Positions 1 through 6,237 of a stretch of 6,237 bases of DNA are shown in pieces (within the stretch, counting starts at the first letter, position 1; each line of letters begins with the position of its first letter). The position numbers and the translations under genes were made by a program. The notes under the pieces are model-generated. The model did not search any database and had not been told where the DNA came from. It was given only the letters and a program-made list of their open reading frames with translations. The stretch comes from an uncultured Clostridia bacterium (GTDB taxonomy: Bacteria > Bacillota > Clostridia > Christensenellales > Borkfalkiaceae): contig CAMNIW010000085.1 in the NCBI GenBank assembly GCA_946540675.1, positions 1 to 6,237 on the forward strand, in the 5' to 3' direction.

Positions 1-3000
1 GATACTTATATCCCTTTATCTCCGATTCAACGATATAAGTATTGTTGCCGACGAGTTCGTAATTCGCCTTTGTAAGCGTGATCGTTTCGCCGTCGGTATC
101 GAACATTCCCGAATCTTCGCCGAAAGCGGCGTTGACGTAACCTTCGCCCGCGGTGCCCGTTTTGTCGTATTCGTGAATAATGGAGATCTTGCCGTAAGTG
201 TCGTTGGAGAGAACTTCAAGCGCCGCCGCCTGTCCTTCGCTGATATAGGTCTGGTAGAAGCGGTTGAGATACGCGAAAGCGTTATAGGTCAATTCGTGTC
301 TTACCGAAATCACCCTGAACGTGCTGTCCGTCGTACCGTCGTCGTTCATACCCCTGTAGTCGACGGTAAATTCCACCCTGAACGCTCCGCCTATCACGGC
401 GTACATAACGTATTCGCCGGGGACGTCGGTTTCTTCCCTGCTGACCGCGCAATCGTAGTTCTTGCTTCCGAGCCTGATAACGCCGCGGACGTTGGAGAAC
501 GTCCCCGCGCCCGTGGGCGCGAAAGATAATTCCGTGGCGGGCTGCTTGTCGGTCGCGGTTATCGGAAGCGGATAATAGAAGTTGCCTTCGTCGTCTTTTT
601 CTTCATCGACGTCCGCGCGGTTGAATTTTACCGCATAGCCCTTATTGTTGGCGTAATATACTTTGCCGTTATAATTCTTGGGCGTCTCGAACTTGCCGAA
701 ACTGTCGTCTTCCACAAATCCGTAATTGTTAGCCGAAGGATCGGAAGCGTCCTTTTTATAGAGAATAACATTCTTATCGGCGTTTTCGGAATAATAGTAT
801 CTCTCGTTGCCGTTGAAGATGGCAAATCCCGCCTGCGAGAAACGGAGAGATTCGAGATCCGAAGTATAGTAACCCCTTGACACGTTGTCGACGGGGCTCG
901 CTTCGCCCTTATCTTTGTCGTAATTGAACACCGCTCCGTTTTCCACGTTGTCGAAGTCTTCGAAATAGAGCATCGTGTCGGTTATAAGGACGTAAGTACC
1001 CGTCTGCACGGCGCCCTTACCGCCGCGAAGAGTGGCGAGCCCGTTGTCGTTGAGCACGAGCACCGACCAGTCCTTTCCGTTGACGTAAGCCATTACGACT
1101 TCGGAGCGGAGTTTGGTTATCTCCCTGTACTGCTTGTCGCCGACCGTGTGGTTGTATATGCCGAGTTTGCCTTCGAAGACGTTGGTGGAAGAACCCTGAT
1201 CGTACGTGACGGTGATAAGTCCGTCTTCCGCGATCGTGTAAACGCCCTGATCGGTTATCGTCGTTCTTTCCGAAGTATCGGGATCGACGGTGAACACGGT
1301 AGCCTTGCCGTAACCGTCGAACGCGAAGAATATGTCGAGACGGGATCTGTTGTCGGACGTTACGTATTCGCCGAATTCGTTGCCCCTTACGGTAAACGAT
1401 CTGCCGTCAAGGTCGAAATAGAACACTTCGTCGTCCGTCCTTAAAACTATCTCGTCTTCTCCGACGATAAAGTATCTGCCTTCATAGGAGTGCGATTTAT
1501 CCTTGTCGTATTTCGCTCCGTAACCGAAGCCGTCAAGGAAGAGTTGTCCGTCGCTCTCCGAAGAATATCTGTCGTTGTACGTCTCGTTATACGGGCAATA
1601 GAAAGCTTTGCCGTTGTTGTTGGAGTAAAGCCTTATGAATCTGAACGAGAACGACTTGTCTTCCGAAACAAACTCGAATATGTCGAGTTTTTGGCTGTAT
1701 TTTGTGGTTTCGCCCGTCTTTTTCGCCGTGCCGTCGTATTTCTTGACGCCGCTTTCGTAGAAAGACGCTCCGCCCTTGCCGTCGAGCGCGATATACGTGG
1801 TATCGTCGACGTCGTTTACGCCCGTAAGAAGGTACGCGCTGTACGGGGTTTCGTCCAGAACCGTGAACGAGCCGCCGCCTATTTCATAGTAAAGCCGTAT
1901 GGTCGCACCGTTTACCGTTATCGAAGCGGTGACTATGCCGCCCTGTTCGGTATAAGTGCCGTGATACTTATTGGTACCCGTCGAAACGACCATATAGCCG
2001 TTGTCGGAAAGGATAAGATAATCGCTTCCCTTTACGTATCTGGTCGAAAAACTCTCTTCCGTATCGTCGGGTTTAACCGCCGCTATCGGATAGTACGCGT
2101 AAAGTCCCGAATAGGATTCCACCGCGTAAGTAAACGATTTGTACGCCTTTACGTCGAAAGCGGGAGAATCGAGTTCGCTGTTCAATACGGTTATGTTTTT
2201 GACCCTGTAAACGAACGCGTCGTCGGTTTCTTCGTATACGCCTTCCGCCATCTTGACGAAAGTCATTGCCGCTCCGGCTCCCACCGCGCCGTATATGTCC
2301 GCGGAATTTTCAGCGCCGTCGCCGAGAACGAGAAGGGGTATATACGCGCCTACTCTGCCGTTTACCTTGCCTATCACGGGGTGTTCGGCGTAACCTTTGT
2401 GTTTGAGTTCGAGTTCGTAAGTTACCGTCTGTCCTTCACCTTCGCCGATAACTCCGCCGTTTTCGACGACTTTCCTTATAAGAAAACTTCTCGGATTGGA
2501 CGGAGTCTCGAAAAAGTCTACTACGTATCCGCCGAAAAGCGAATTGCCGACGGCGTATTTTCCGTTGTGAACCGTGCCGCCCGCGTCGGTGTACGTCGCG
2601 TCGAGTTTTCCGTCGAGAACGAGTTTATACGCGCCGTTCTTCTCGGTGAACTCCTTGTCGAGATCTCCGTTATATACGACGTAAGTCGTCCTGTTGTTCT
2701 CGGTCACGAGATATACGACGAGCGTAGTCTGCGAAGATATGCCCGTAAGCGTTATCTTGTCGCCGTCCTTTTCGTAAGAATAATTGACCTTTTTGCCGCC
2801 TTCGTTTCTCACGGCGACGCCGAAGCCCGAAAGGGTAAGCGTGTAGAGTTCGGACGTGTACGATACCTGCTGACCGTAATAAGTCGCGTTGTTCTTATCC
2901 GCCATTATAAAACTCATAGGCACGGCGCCGAGAGCCGCTTCCTCTTCGTTTTTGATCCTGAACACCTTGACGTCGGAAACGCCTTCCATCGTGACCGTGC

Positions 3001-4420
3001 TGAGCCTTATGGTATGCGTTTCGCCTTCGTGCGGTCCGTTGTCGTACGTTACTACGTAGTCGCCCGACTCGTCGATACGGAATACGCCGGACGATCTTTG
3101 CTGGTTTGCGGTACCCCTGTTTTCGTAGTAGAAAAGCCTGTTGTAATCGTCGAATACGACCGTGGTCTTATCGTCTTTGCCTTCGCTTCCGAGATAGAGA
3201 GAATATTCTCCGCCGCGTGACGGATCGTAGTAAGAGAAAGTGTAATCGTCGTTTATCCTGCACGCGAGAACTTCTTCGTCCGCCGCGTTTACGAAGGACA
3301 ATTCCCTGCTTTTCGGATTGAATTCGCCGCGGAAGAATACTCCGCCCCTTTCAAGGTATCCGACTCCGGAAGTTTCGTCCAAAACGTAGATATAATCTTT
3401 TCCGCCGAACATATCGACGTAAGCCTTGCTCCATACCGCGTAAAGGTTTTCGGTAGCGGTGACGACTATCTTGTTTACGTTTGCCGCGGCGTCCGGATCT
3501 TTGTTATATACTATCGTGTCTATATAACCCGTTTCGTAAGCGATCTCGCCCGACGAACTCTTCGCCCAGCCGCGGAGATAATATCCGTCGCGGGTAAATA
3601 CGTCGCTCGGAACGACTATTTCCTTGCCGTATTTCTCTCTGATCGGCTCTACCGACGGCGCGTCGTCGTAGTTGCCGAAAAGGTGTATACTGAAAGACTT
3701 TCTGTCAAAATAAAGATTGAATACGTTTTTGCTTTTGTCGGCGTTTAAGACGAGCGAAGACACGCTCTGCCCCGCCTTTTCAACGAGATCGAAACCCGTT
3801 CTCGTTATTTCGGGAGCGAAAGACGTGTCGACGTATTCGGTTCCCTTTACGGGTTCGGCCGCGGTATAATCGTCGTCTTCGAGATTTTGTTCGTAGACGT
3901 TGACGGTATATTCGACCTTGTATTTCGCTTTGAGCGAAAGTCCGCTTTCGGGCATTCTCGTGTTGGCGCCGAGTTCTCTGTCTCCGTTGAACCACGCGCC
4001 GAAGATAAGTCCCGTCTTTGTAGGAACGTATGAAGAAAGACCTTCTTTAACGTTTTCGCCCGCTTTGAGATAGACGGTATCGGGAACGCCCGTTCCGCCG
4101 TCAAGGTCGAGCGTGACGGCGTATAAAGCCGCCCATTTCGCGTAAAACGTCTTGCTCGTTTCCGCGGTTATCTTCTCGATCTTCTCGCCCGTGAAATCGG
4201 CGTTGTCGTACCAGCCGTCAAAGCCGTACCCGTCTTTTTTCGCCGTTTCGGGGAGAGTGTATTCCGTGCCTTTGTCGACCTGCGCGGAAGCGACGGGTTC
4301 GCCGCCGTTCGTCTCAAAGGTAAACACTATCTTCGACGTCTTTTCTCCGCACGCCGCGACCGCGAAAACCGCGACCGCCGCAAGCGTCAACGCCATAAGA
4401 ATTTTCGTCAATTTCTTCAT
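1..4420 (-). CDS. Giant InlB-repeat surface lipoprotein, 3' end beyond the window (partial)
   Basis: This minus-strand frame runs open from an ATG at 4420-4418 to the left edge: 1,473 whole codons with no stop. The start is fixed by AAGGAG six bases upstream and by an immediate lipoprotein signal peptide (MKKLTKILMALTLAAVAVFA, lipobox V-A-A-C, Cys24). Mature domains in order: InlB-type repeat 1 (about 31-96, DGWYD with Trp70, ending AKW), repeat 2 (about 100-168, FGAWFNG), a degenerate repeat (about 171-241), and repeat 4 (about 242-330, RGWAKS ending YAVW). The remaining residues, about 340-1473, are Tyr/Gly/Asp-rich modules with recurring L-D-G-x-G-x-A motifs and no catalytic signature I recognise. 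The protein should be lipid-anchored on the outer face of the membrane. InlB-type repeats are common in adhesins and secreted proteins of gut Firmicutes; a binding or scaffold role is inference. The four cysteines I read are scattered. Existence of the gene is near certain; its function is unknown. Confidence 0.93.
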   Translation of the reverse strand, partial: MKKLTKILMALTLAAVAVFAVAACGEKTSKIVFTFETNGGEPVASAQVDKGTEYTLPETAKKDGYGFDGWYDNADFTGEKIEKITAETSKTFYAKWAALYAVTLDLDGGTGVPDTVYLKAGENVKEGLSSYVPTKTGLIFGAWFNGDRELGANTRMPESGLSLKAKYKVEYTVNVYEQNLEDDDYTAAEPVKGTEYVDTSFAPEITRTGFDLVEKAGQSVSSLVLNADKSKNVFNLYFDRKSFSIHLFGNYDDAPSVEPIREKYGKEIVVPSDVFTRDGYYLRGWAKSSSGEIAYETGYIDTIVYNKDPDAAANVNKIVVTATENLYAVWSKAYVDMFGGKDYIYVLDETSGVGYLERGGVFFRGEFNPKSRELSFVNAADEEVLACRINDDYTFSYYDPSRGGEYSLYLGSEGKDDKTTVVFDDYNRLFYYENRGTANQQRSSGVFRIDESGDYVVTYDNGPHEGETHTIRLSTVTMEGVSDVKVFRIKNEEEAALGAVPMSFIMADKNNATYYGQQVSYTSELYTLTLSGFGVAVRNEGGKKVNYSYEKDGDKITLTGISSQTTLVVYLVTENNRTTYVVYNGDLDKEFTEKNGAYKLVLDGKLDATYTDAGGTVHNGKYAVGNSLFGGYVVDFFETPSNPRSFLIRKVVENGGVIGEGEGQTVTYELELKHKGYAEHPVIGKVNGRVGAYIPLLVLGDGAENSADIYGAVGAGAAMTFVKMAEGVYEETDDAFVYRVKNITVLNSELDSPAFDVKAYKSFTYAVESYSGLYAYYPIAAVKPDDTEESFSTRYVKGSDYLILSDNGYMVVSTGTNKYHGTYTEQGGIVTASITVNGATIRLYYEIGGGSFTVLDETPYSAYLLTGVNDVDDTTYIALDGKGGASFYESGVKKYDGTAKKTGETTKYSQKLDIFEFVSEDKSFSFRFIRLYSNNNGKAFYCPYNETYNDRYSSESDGQLFLDGFGYGAKYDKDKSHSYEGRYFIVGEDEIVLRTDDEVFYFDLDGRSFTVRGNEFGEYVTSDNRSRLDIFFAFDGYGKATVFTVDPDTSERTTITDQGVYTIAEDGLITVTYDQGSSTNVFEGKLGIYNHTVGDKQYREITKLRSEVVMAYVNGKDWSVLVLNDNGLATLRGGKGAVQTGTYVLITDTMLYFEDFDNVENGAVFNYDKDKGEASPVDNVSRGYYTSDLESLRFSQAGFAIFNGNERYYYSENADKNVILYKKDASDPSANNYGFVEDDSFGKFETPKNYNGKVYYANNKGYAVKFNRADVDEEKDDEGNFYYPLPITATDKQPATELSFAPTGAGTFSNVRGVIRLGSKNYDCAVSREETDVPGEYVMYAVIGGAFRVEFTVDYRGMNDDGTTDSTFRVISVRHELTYNAFAYLNRFYQTYISEGQAAALEVLSNDTYGKISIIHEYDKTGTAGEGYVNAAFGEDSGMFDTDGETITLTKANYELVGNNTYIVESEIKGYKY
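2..3397 (-). repeat. Long run of diverged L-D-G-x-G-x-A beta modules in the lipoprotein
   Basis: After residue 340 the protein is built of irregular units, often 60-100 residues apart, sharing the pattern aromatic-x-hydrophobic-x-L-[DSN]-[GD]-x-G-x-[AV]-x-[YF], often followed by G-x-Y and alternating strand-like residues. Examples: VLDETSGVGY (346-355), LTLSGFGVAV (528-537), LVLDGKLDATY (600-610), LILSDNGYMVV (802-812), IALDGKGGASF (877-887), LFLDGFGYGAKY (960-971), FDGYGKATVF (1034-1043), VLVLNDNGLATL (1120-1131), and a weaker one at VLSNDTYGKI (ending near 1412). The repeats are too diverged to be seen at DNA level. I do not recognise a named domain. The pattern suggests small beta-barrel or beta-sandwich units, which is inference. 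Confidence 0.6.
3431..4330 (-). repeat. Array of about four InlB-type (Listeria-Bacteroides) repeats in the lipoprotein
   Basis: Residues about 31-330 hold consecutive 65-90 residue modules. Each typical module opens with a beta strand followed by Gly-Gly or similar (FETNGGEP; LDLDGGTG), has a central G-[YF]-x-F-x-G-W or related motif (Trp70, Trp143, Trp285), and closes with an aromatic-x-x-W or K-Y strand (AKW at 96, AKYK at 168, YAVW at 330). The third module (about 171-241, opening YTVNVYEQNL) lacks the central Trp and is degenerate. This matches the known Flg_new/InlB B-repeat family. Such modules act as small beta-sheet spacers or binding units on bacterial surfaces. Confidence 0.85.
4349..4420 (-). 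other. Lipoprotein (Sec/SPII) signal peptide of the giant lipoprotein
   Basis: Residues 1-24 show the three classic parts: a basic N-region (Lys2, Lys3, Lys6), a hydrophobic core of Leu/Ala/Val/Phe (residues 7-22), and the lipobox V-A-A-C with Cys24 as the modified residue. Gly25-Glu26-Lys27 follow. By family knowledge, Lgt would diacylate Cys24 and Lsp would cut before it, leaving the mature protein anchored to the membrane surface. Confidence 0.9.
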
Positions 4421-4426
4421 AAAATT

Positions 4427-4432
4427 CTCCTT
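4427..4432 (-). promoter_or_regulatory. Ribosome binding site of the lipoprotein gene
   Basis: AAGGAG on the minus strand lies six bases before the ATG at 4420. This near-perfect Shine-Dalgarno settles the start codon and suggests efficient translation. Confidence 0.85.
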
Positions 4433-4452
4433 CTTTTCGTATAGATCGCTCC

Positions 4453-4464
4453 GCGGAAAACCGC
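4453..4464 (-). other. Small GCGG-TTTT-CCGC hairpin in the lipoprotein leader
   Basis: A 4-bp GC stem with a TTTT loop lies in the presumed 5' leader, about 20 bases upstream of the ribosome binding site. It is short and could arise by chance. No riboswitch-like structure is visible around it. Confidence 0.2.
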
Positions 4465-4489
4465 AAAACGACCCTGCATCGGGAAGACT

Positions 4490-4517
4490 TCTATATTAGA
4501 CTATCTATTCCCGTAAA
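4490..4517 (-). promoter_or_regulatory. Possible sigma-A-type promoter for the lipoprotein gene
   Basis: On the minus strand, TTTACG (4517-4512, four of six matches to TTGACA) is followed after 16 bases by TATAGA (4495-4490, four of six matches to TATAAT). It would give a 5' leader of roughly 60 bases ending in the strong ribosome binding site. The boxes are only moderate matches. A second AT-rich candidate, TATAAA, lies in the inverted repeat just upstream but has no good -35 partner. Confidence 0.3.
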
Positions 4518-4518
4518 A

Positions 4519-4541
4519 TTTATACCGCAGTCGGGTATAAA
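4519..4541. promoter_or_regulatory. Perfect 8-bp inverted repeat, candidate operator
   Basis: TTTATACC (4519-4526) and its exact reverse complement GGTATAAA (4534-4541) flank a 7-base spacer. The 23-base dyad sits directly upstream of the proposed -35 box of the lipoprotein gene, a usual place for a dimeric regulator. Transcribed on the minus strand it forms an AU-rich 8-bp hairpin followed by ATTTTAC, so a weak terminator is an alternative reading. Confidence 0.45.
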
Positions 4542-4575
4542 CGCTTTTCCCCCGACCGCAACCGACGAATCCGCT

Positions 4576-4598
4576 TGAAAAAACGGCCGCCGCGTTCG
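4576..4598 (-). terminator. Weak terminator-like hairpin after the LRR gene
   Basis: Starting a few bases after the TAA stop of the LRR gene, the minus strand reads AACGCGGCGGCCGTTTTTTC. It can fold as AACG/CGTT around a GC-rich loop, or as a short CGG/CCG stem with outer A-T pairs, and it runs into six T residues. The position and T run are right for an intrinsic terminator, but the stem is short or imperfect. Confidence 0.35.
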
Positions 4599-4600
4599 TA

Positions 4601-6193
4601 TTACTGCCCGCTTCCCGTCGTATCGGTCGGAACCTGTTCTTCGACTATCGGAAGGTCGGGTTCGTCGCCTTCCGTCCATACCGAATAGACTGTCGTACCC
4701 GCGGGAACGTCTCTTATTCCGTCCGCCGTATATTCGACTTCGCCGTTTTCCGAAGTCGCCCATCCCGCAAAGGTATAACCTTCGCGGCGCGGCGCGGACA
4801 CGGGGTTTCTCTTCTCTATCTCTATAAACTCGAAACCGTTTTCGAGCGTGTTTTCTCCGACCGTCACCGAAACGACGTATTTACCGTCTTCGGAAAGGAC
4901 GCAGCCATATACGAGCGGTCTGTACGAAGAGTTCCATTTCTTGCTCCAACCGCCGGGGATTTCCGCCGCGTCGGTATAAAAAGCGGCGTTCTTCGCCCCG
5001 TAGAAAGCGTGCGTGCCGAGTTCTTCTATCGTGGACGGCAAAACGACTGACGTGAGTCTTGCGAAGCCCTTGAACGCATAGTTGCCTATCTTCTTTACGC
5101 TCGACGGTATGGAAAGCCTTCCGACTTTCTCCATTCCGAAAAACGCGTAATTGCCTATCTCTTCGACGTTGTTGCCGATTACGAGAGTTTCGGCGTTGAC
5201 GTGCTTATAAAACGCGTAATCGCCTATCTTCTTCACAGAATCGGGTATGACCAGCGATTTTATCTCCGGAATCGTGCTGAAAGCGTATGCGCCTATCTCT
5301 TCGATACCGTTTCCGAGATCTATTTTCTTTACCGCCTGATCCTTGAAAAACGCCTTTTCGCCTATCTTCTTCACCGAATCGGGTATGACGATTTTTCCCA
5401 AAGAAACGTTTTTATAAAAAGCCTTGTCGCTTATGTTTTCCACGCGGTCGCCGAAATCTATCGACTTTATAAGGTCGCACCCGTAAAACGCGAACATCCC
5501 TATATCGGTCACCTTGGTCCCGCTCAAATCGAGCGCAAGGAGAGATTTGCATTCATAGAAAGCCGAACGGCCTATCGCTCTCAAATTGGTCGGGAGCGGG
5601 TTGGTCTCGTCTATCGAAAGCGAAGAACATTTATAGAAAGTATAATCATCTATTTTGGTTATCGTCCTGTTGAGTTTTACACGCATCAGGTTGGTACAAC
5701 CGTAAAACGCGCCTTTGCCGATATGTTTGACGTTTTCGACGCCGTCTATCGAACGCAAATACGCTATCTTATAGAACGCATAATCGGCTATGCCGACGGT
5801 ACTGTCCTTTATGGTTATGTTCGCCGAAGCGAGTTGCTGATAACCGACCACCCATTTGCCCGCGTATATCACGCCCGTCGCGCTGTCGGGTTTTCCGTAA
5901 AGCGCGGTGCCGTAAAACGCGTTGGTGCCTATCCTTTCAACCGAATCGGGAATAAGGACTACGCCTTCCTGAGTGCTGTTGTCTAAAAGTTTACAGCCGT
6001 TGAACGCCGAAATTCCTATCTCTTTAAGTCCGTTTCCCAAACGTACGGTACCGAGAACCACACACTGCGCAAACGCCGTGTCGCCTATGGTTTCGACTCC
6101 GCCGTCGGGAAGAGTGAGTTGCCATAACTTTTCACATCCGCCGAACGCCGACGAACCTATATATTTGACCGACTCCGCGAGTTCTATGCTCAA
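4601..6193 (-). CDS. BspA-like leucine-rich repeat protein with C-terminal InlB repeat, probably missing its 5' end
   Basis: This frame codes for 530 residues from a TTG at 6193-6191 to TAA at 4601. Residues 2-403 are sixteen LRR_5 (BspA/Treponema-type) units of mostly 23 residues with the pattern I-x-[IL]-x-x-x-V-x-x-I-G-x-x-A-F-x-x-C-x-x-L. A module at 99-121 (YGKPDSATGVIYAGKW) is an element often seen inside BspA-like arrays. The array ends with the typical capping stretch GGWSKKWNSSYRPLVYG (414-430). A beta-rich linker and one InlB-type repeat follow (469-506, with GYTFAGW and a closing YSVW), then an acidic tail (TDTTGSGQ end). There is no LPXTG anchor or transmembrane helix. Odd points: there is no signal peptide, and the LRR pattern already includes the residues upstream of the TTG (KELLSIEL), before an in-frame TGA at 6212-6214. 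A weak AAAGGA precedes the TTG by only four bases. Family members are normally secreted adhesin-like proteins, so this copy is likely 5'-truncated and possibly a pseudogene. Confidence 0.85.
   Translation of the reverse strand: MSIELAESVKYIGSSAFGGCEKLWQLTLPDGGVETIGDTAFAQCVVLGTVRLGNGLKEIGISAFNGCKLLDNSTQEGVVLIPDSVERIGTNAFYGTALYGKPDSATGVIYAGKWVVGYQQLASANITIKDSTVGIADYAFYKIAYLRSIDGVENVKHIGKGAFYGCTNLMRVKLNRTITKIDDYTFYKCSSLSIDETNPLPTNLRAIGRSAFYECKSLLALDLSGTKVTDIGMFAFYGCDLIKSIDFGDRVENISDKAFYKNVSLGKIVIPDSVKKIGEKAFFKDQAVKKIDLGNGIEEIGAYAFSTIPEIKSLVIPDSVKKIGDYAFYKHVNAETLVIGNNVEEIGNYAFFGMEKVGRLSIPSSVKKIGNYAFKGFARLTSVVLPSTIEELGTHAFYGAKNAAFYTDAAEIPGGWSKKWNSSYRPLVYGCVLSEDGKYVVSVTVGENTLENGFEFIEIEKRNPVSAPRREGYTFAGWATSENGEVEYTADGIRDVPAGTTVYSVWTEGDEPDLPIVEEQVPTDTTGSGQ
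4985..5398 (-). repeat. Six near-regular 69-bp LRR units alternating in two types (138-bp period)
   Basis: The last six LRR units are each exactly 69 bp. Type A units (SVKKIG) recur at an exact 138-bp spacing, with their shared DNA block starting at 5084, 5222 and 5360. The blocks at 5222-5251 and 5360-5389 match in 29 of 30 bases by my count. Type B units (VEEIG or IEEIG) occupy the alternate positions, with matching blocks at 5153 and 5291. This indicates recent growth of the array by duplication of a two-unit block. Confidence 0.8.
4985..6190 (-). repeat. Sixteen-unit BspA-type leucine-rich repeat array
   Basis: Units (residues): 2-23, 24-47, 48-70, 71-98, then the YAGK module 99-121, then 122-146, 147-169, 170-192, 193-218, 219-242, 243-265, and six exact 23-residue units from 266 to 403. 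Early units are diverged and vary in length, with conserved Cys after the A-F motif (FGGC, FAQC, FNGC, FYGC, FYKC, FYEC). Late units lack that Cys and are regular. Such arrays form a curved solenoid used for binding. Confidence 0.88.
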
Positions 6194-6237
6194 AAGTTCC
6201 TTTGAAACTGATCAACTTGCCACTTTAAATGAAATTT
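6194..6237. other. Disturbed 5' junction of the LRR gene, AT-rich foreign-looking end
   Basis: Reading the minus strand, LRR-like codons (K-E-L-L) continue upstream of the TTG to about 6202. The pattern then stops, TCA codons that are absent from the body of the neighbouring gene appear at 6205 and 6211, and a TGA stop follows at 6212-6214. The remaining bases are AT-rich and contain TGATCA. In another minus-strand frame they read KFHLKWQVDQFQRNF then stop. This could be the end of an insertion element or an assembly join; the window ends before this can be resolved. Confidence 0.4.

Noticed and set aside
173..1444. Plus-strand open frames at 173-529 and 1148-1444
   Set aside because: They are in the same antisense register opposite the lipoprotein and result from the same codon preference. 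No coding features are seen.
1490..3220. A 576-codon plus-strand open frame
   Set aside because: It lies exactly codon-on-codon opposite the lipoprotein gene. Its Arg/Val/Tyr/Phe-rich product has no signal, motif or ribosome binding site, whereas the minus strand encodes a signal peptide and InlB repeats in one continuous frame.
4421..4600. A riboswitch or small RNA in the intergenic region
   Set aside because: Only short hairpins are present and no conserved riboswitch core or tRNA-like fold can be recognised in the 180 bases.
3780..4763. Small open frames at 3780-3995 (-), 3847-4104 (-), 4152-4499 (+) and 4491-4763 (-)
   Set aside because: All overlap the two real genes in other frames, have low-complexity Arg/Ser/Thr-rich products and lack ribosome binding sites. 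The last one bridges the intergenic region only by chance.
4985..5398. Regular repeats as a possible CRISPR array
   Set aside because: The periodic blocks encode in-frame leucine-rich repeats without unique spacers, so they are protein repeats and not a CRISPR.
5201..5986. A 261-codon plus-strand open frame with internal repeats (AYLLHRIGYD)
   Set aside because: Its repeats are the mirror image of the LRR repeats on the minus strand, which match a known family in detail. It is a shadow.

Overview
The window holds two large surface-protein genes, both on the minus strand and both cut or disturbed at a window edge, separated by a 180-base intergenic region. No RNA gene, CRISPR array, complete mobile element or metabolic gene is visible. 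The style fits an anaerobic, gut-type member of the Bacillota (Clostridia), perhaps an uncultured Christensenellales-like lineage. The support is a Gram-positive-looking lipoprotein signal peptide, a strong AAGGAG ribosome binding site, InlB-type (Listeria-Bacteroides) repeats and BspA-type leucine-rich repeats. The taxonomic guess is inference from protein style only.

Left 4.4 kb (positions 4420 down to 1): one uninterrupted minus-strand reading frame of 1,473 complete codons that starts at 4420 and is still open at the left edge. I read it codon by codon and found no in-frame stop. It encodes a giant exported lipoprotein: lipobox Cys24, then about four InlB-type repeats (about residues 30-330), then more than 1,100 residues of diverged beta-strand-like modules that repeatedly carry a L-D-G-x-G-x-A-type motif. 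I cannot assign the latter to a named family.

Middle (4421-4600): the probable control region for the lipoprotein gene. It contains a clear Shine-Dalgarno, a possible promoter, and a perfect 8-bp inverted repeat with a 7-base spacer just upstream of the possible -35 box. A weak terminator-like hairpin with a T run sits right after the upstream gene's stop codon.

Right 1.6 kb (6193 down to 4601): a BspA-like protein with sixteen LRR_5-type repeats and one C-terminal InlB-type repeat. The LRR pattern is already under way at the first possible start (TTG), no signal peptide is present, and an in-frame stop lies at 6212-6214. The last 30-35 bases look different in composition. The 5' part of this gene therefore seems to be missing, either through insertion of a mobile element, a rearrangement, or an assembly join near 6203.

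Both proteins look like cell-surface or secreted interaction proteins with shared InlB-type modules. They may act in adhesion or ligand binding, but nothing in the sequence identifies a ligand or an enzymatic activity.
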